In this document: in pieces, positions 6,359 to 7,951 of the stretch | Position numbering within the stretch: position 1 is the first letter of the stretch | Layout of the letters: every line of letters begins with the position of its first letter | Assembly: GCA_020029455.1 (NCBI GenBank) | Contig: JAIBJH010000113.1 | Location: forward strand, 1 to 7,951 | Length of the DNA: 7,951 nucleotides | Reading direction: 5' to 3' | Source: Hyphomicrobiales bacterium | GTDB taxonomy: Bacteria > Pseudomonadota > Alphaproteobacteria > Rhizobiales > Aestuariivirgaceae | The notes under the pieces: generated by a model | Databases searched by the model: none | What the model saw: the letters and a program-made list of their open reading frames with translations, nothing else | Told to the model about the DNA's origin: nothing | Translations under genes and position numbers: made by a program

Positions 6359-7398
6359 CCAGGACAGTTTCCATCATTGGCGATCGCTTCATGCTGTCTT
6401 CCATGTTTGAGGAGGCCATTCGCCACCGGGCCAAACTGCATGAGCTCACCATCAGGACGCATGACATGCCGTGGCCGGATGAACCGATGGAGCACGGTTA
6501 CGCCGTTGCCGGCATGGATGGGCTCAAGGAATATATGGGAAGCGCAGATGAGATCGTTGATTTCGCGCGCGATGCGGAAATGCTGGTGACACAGCTTGCG
6601 CCCATGTCCGCCGCCATGATGGACCTATTGCCGCAACTCAAGTTTATTGCAGTGAGCAGGGGTGGGCCGGTCAACATCGACATGAAGGCGGCGAGGGAAC
6701 GCAAGATCACCGTTGTCAACACGCCGGGCCGGAATGCGAGCGCCGTGGCGGAGTTCACCATCGGAGCAATCCTCGCCGAGACGCGGAACATCACCAGGGG
6801 CCATGATGCGTTGCGGCGGGGCGAGTACCGGGGCGATCTCTATCGTGCTGACGTGACGGGGCGGGAACTCCATGAAATGACGGTCGGGATCATCGGCTAT
6901 GGCGAGGTGGGCCGGCGGGTGGTGAAGCTGCTCAAGGCCTTTGGCTGCAAGATTCTCGTTTGTGACCCTTATGTGCAGCTTTCCGCTGATGACCTGCGCG
7001 ATGGCGTGGTGCAAGTGTCACTCGACCGGGTGCTTGAAGAGGCGGATGCCGTTTCCTTGCATCCGCGCGTGACACCGGAAACAATGGGCATGATGAACCG
7101 TGATGCCCTGCTGAAAATGAAGAAGGATGCAACGCTCATTAACACGGCACGCGGTCCACTGCTCGACTATATGGCGCTCTATGACGTCATGGCATCCGGC
7201 CATCTTCGCGGCGCCATGCTCGAGACTTTTGCGATTGAACCGGTGCCCTCTGATTGGCCGCTTCTGCAATTGCCCAACGTGACTTTGACGCCCCACATTG
7301 CCGGGGCCTCCGTTCACACCGTGCGCTATGCTGCGAACTTGGCCGCAGAGGAAGTCCGGCGCTATCTTGATGGCGAGCCGCCGCTTAACCGGTGTTAG
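6355..7398 (+). CDS. D-isomer-specific 2-hydroxyacid dehydrogenase (phosphoglycerate dehydrogenase-like)
   Basis: This is a 347-residue NAD-dependent oxidoreductase of the D-2-hydroxyacid dehydrogenase family. The Rossmann motif GYGEVG lies at 181-186, followed by ILVCDPY with Asp204, which favours NAD over NADP. The catalytic set is present: Arg266 in NTARGPLLD, Glu295 in AIEP and His314 in TPHIAG. The Arg-Glu spacing of 29 equals that of E. coli SerA (240 and 269). The usual LDVF before the Glu reads LETF here. There is no ACT domain or long C-terminal extension, so it is not a classic regulated SerA. Its ATG overlaps the kinase stop (ATGA) and follows AGGAG at 6343-6347, which points to translational coupling and a shared pathway. 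It probably interconverts a 2-hydroxy acid and a 2-oxo acid derived from the same substrate route; the substrate is unknown. The stop codon lies within the left end of the palindromic element that follows. Confidence 0.85.
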   Translation: MTRTVSIIGDRFMLSSMFEEAIRHRAKLHELTIRTHDMPWPDEPMEHGYAVAGMDGLKEYMGSADEIVDFARDAEMLVTQLAPMSAAMMDLLPQLKFIAVSRGGPVNIDMKAARERKITVVNTPGRNASAVAEFTIGAILAETRNITRGHDALRRGEYRGDLYRADVTGRELHEMTVGIIGYGEVGRRVVKLLKAFGCKILVCDPYVQLSADDLRDGVVQVSLDRVLEEADAVSLHPRVTPETMGMMNRDALLKMKKDATLINTARGPLLDYMALYDVMASGHLRGAMLETFAIEPVPSDWPLLQLPNVTLTPHIAGASVHTVRYAANLAAEEVRRYLDGEPPLNRC

Positions 7399-7591
7399 AG
7401 CGCATTGAGGTTTGATGAAAATCTTTTCGATTTTTTCCTCCCCCTTGTGGGGGGATCAAGGGTGGGGGTTGCTCCGAACCAAACAATTGTATTCGAGGCG
7501 AAGTCTGAAACATCGCCAGACCCCCACCCCAGCCCTTCCCACAAGGGGGAGGGAGTAAAAATTGAATACGAGTGAAATTAAGCTGCTCTAA
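7395..7591. repeat. Palindromic intergenic repeat of about 197 bases, rhizobial type, MITE-like
   Basis: The ends TTAGAGC (7395-7401) and GCTCTAA (7585-7591) are perfect inverted copies. Inside them are a 15-base perfect inverted pair (7437-7451 with 7538-7552, core CCCCCTTGTGGG) and a 10-base pair (GGGTGGGGGT 7460-7469 with ACCCCCACCC 7520-7529). A small GGCGA/TCGCC pair (7497-7501, 7513-7517) is near the middle. The whole can fold into one long, imperfect cruciform or RNA stem. Arms of this kind are, from general knowledge, abundant between genes in Hyphomicrobiales genomes. It encodes no protein. A TA lies at each end (7396-7397, 7589-7590), which would fit a TA-targeting IS630-like MITE, but this is inference. 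Lying after a stop codon, its RNA could also act as a transcript end or stabiliser. Confidence 0.75.
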
Positions 7592-7662
7592 GCGTCACTG
7601 TCCCGGCCCCGACCCGTAAACTGTCACCAATCTATTTACATTAGCAGCGCGATCAGCAATCA

Positions 7663-7684
7663 TTTGCCTATGCAGATAGGCAAA
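7663..7684 (+). promoter_or_regulatory. Perfect 9-base-pair hairpin over the start codon of the citryl-CoA lyase-like gene
   Basis: TTTGCCTAT (7663-7671) and ATAGGCAAA (7676-7684) are exact inverted copies separated by GCAG. The proposed ATG (7670-7672) sits at the top of the stem, and no Shine-Dalgarno sequence is visible before it. The structure could hide the start codon in the mRNA or be a DNA operator for a dimeric regulator. What is seen is the symmetry; the function is inferred. Confidence 0.45.
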
Positions 7685-7951
7685 GCAGGACCGGCCGAGA
7701 CCAGAATATGCCAGGCATTTCCTGACAGGGTGGAGGTGCGCGGTCTCGATCTCGTCAAGGACGTGATGGGGCGCCTCAGCTTCACCGAATATTTCATCCT
7801 GCTGATGACGGGGCAGAAGCCATCAGAGGAACAACGCTTCTTCCTTGATCTCTTGCTGGTGGCGATTGCCGAACACGGCATGATGCCAACGAACATATCC
7901 GCCAGGATGACGCTGGCTGCGGATCCATCTTCCATCCATGGCGCGGTGGCG
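7670..7951 (+). CDS. Citryl-CoA lyase-like protein (citrate synthase superfamily), 5' part
   Basis: Ninety-four codons are open from this ATG to the right edge. The protein begins MQIGKAGPAET and continues with VRGLDLVKDVMGRLSFTEYF, then LLMTGQKPSEEQRFFLDLLL, AIAEHG (65-70) and ARMTLAADP, ending in GAVA at the edge. This is the pattern of the small (about 270-residue) citryl-CoA lyase-like proteins that correspond to the citrate synthase-like part of ATP-citrate lyase. AEHG aligns with the (A)DH-G/E segment of citrate synthases. Members cleave or form citryl-CoA-type acyl-CoA compounds; many are uncharacterised, and the HGPLHG-type catalytic segment is beyond the edge. The start matches the family N-terminus, but the frame is open upstream and a TTG lies at 7664, so the start is not certain. 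There is no ribosome site, and the ATG is inside a hairpin. A repeat element separates it from the dehydrogenase, so a separate transcript is likely. Confidence 0.8.
   Translation, partial: MQIGKAGPAETRICQAFPDRVEVRGLDLVKDVMGRLSFTEYFILLMTGQKPSEEQRFFLDLLLVAIAEHGMMPTNISARMTLAADPSSIHGAVA

Noticed and set aside
7616..7639. GTAAA / TTTAC inverted pair with a 14-base spacer before the citryl-CoA lyase-like gene
   Set aside because: The arms are only 5 bases and AT-rich; this is easily chance. No convincing -35/-10 pair could be assigned nearby.
7660..7935. Minus-strand open frame of 91 codons at the right end
   Set aside because: The + strand frame here matches the citryl-CoA lyase-like family from its first residues; the minus frame does not resemble any family.

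Overview
The window looks like chromosomal DNA of an alphaproteobacterium, most likely of the Hyphomicrobiales (rhizobia and relatives). The reasons are the GC-rich coding sequence, a kinase that closely resembles the erythritol kinases of Brucella and Sinorhizobium, a CcmI of alphaproteobacterial layout, and an intergenic repeat with the CCCCCTTGTGGG-type arms common in that order. No species can be named from the sequence. All genes recognised are on the + strand. The assignments rest on recalled family patterns and visible motifs; no search was run.

Region 1 (1-3919) is a cytochrome-related block of three genes in a row: the 3' part of a c-type, probably multihaem, cytochrome with one CxxCH in view; an exported outer-membrane beta-barrel protein with an acidic N-terminal linker; and a two-membrane-segment TPR protein of the CcmI/CycH type, which presents apocytochrome c for haem attachment. 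Gaps are short (83 and 68 bases), and both downstream genes have a clear Shine-Dalgarno sequence. A periplasmic cytochrome, an outer-membrane barrel and a haem-maturation factor side by side suggest a dedicated respiratory or electron-transfer module that extends leftward out of the window. This is inference.

Region 2 (3920-4795) holds a stand-alone flavin-reductase-like (FMN-binding split-barrel) gene. After it comes a leader with a perfect GTAGCGCTAC palindrome of LacI-family operator type and a near-perfect 10-base direct repeat.

Region 3 (4796-7398) is a two-gene operon. An EryA-like FGGY carbohydrate kinase overlaps, by ATGA, an NAD-dependent D-2-hydroxyacid dehydrogenase with an intact Arg/Glu/His triad. 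The pair points to catabolism of a polyol, sugar or sugar acid, but the substrate cannot be read from the sequence.

Region 4 (7395-7951) begins with a palindromic element of about 197 bases whose left end contains the dehydrogenase stop codon. It is followed by the 5' end of a citryl-CoA lyase-like gene of the citrate synthase superfamily. The proposed start codon of that gene lies inside a perfect 9-base-pair hairpin. The gene runs off the right edge.

The items most worth a second look are the start-codon hairpin, the cytochrome/barrel/CcmI module, the kinase-dehydrogenase pair with its palindrome, and the palindromic repeat that abuts the stop codon. No CRISPR array, tRNA, rRNA, transposase or phage gene was seen.
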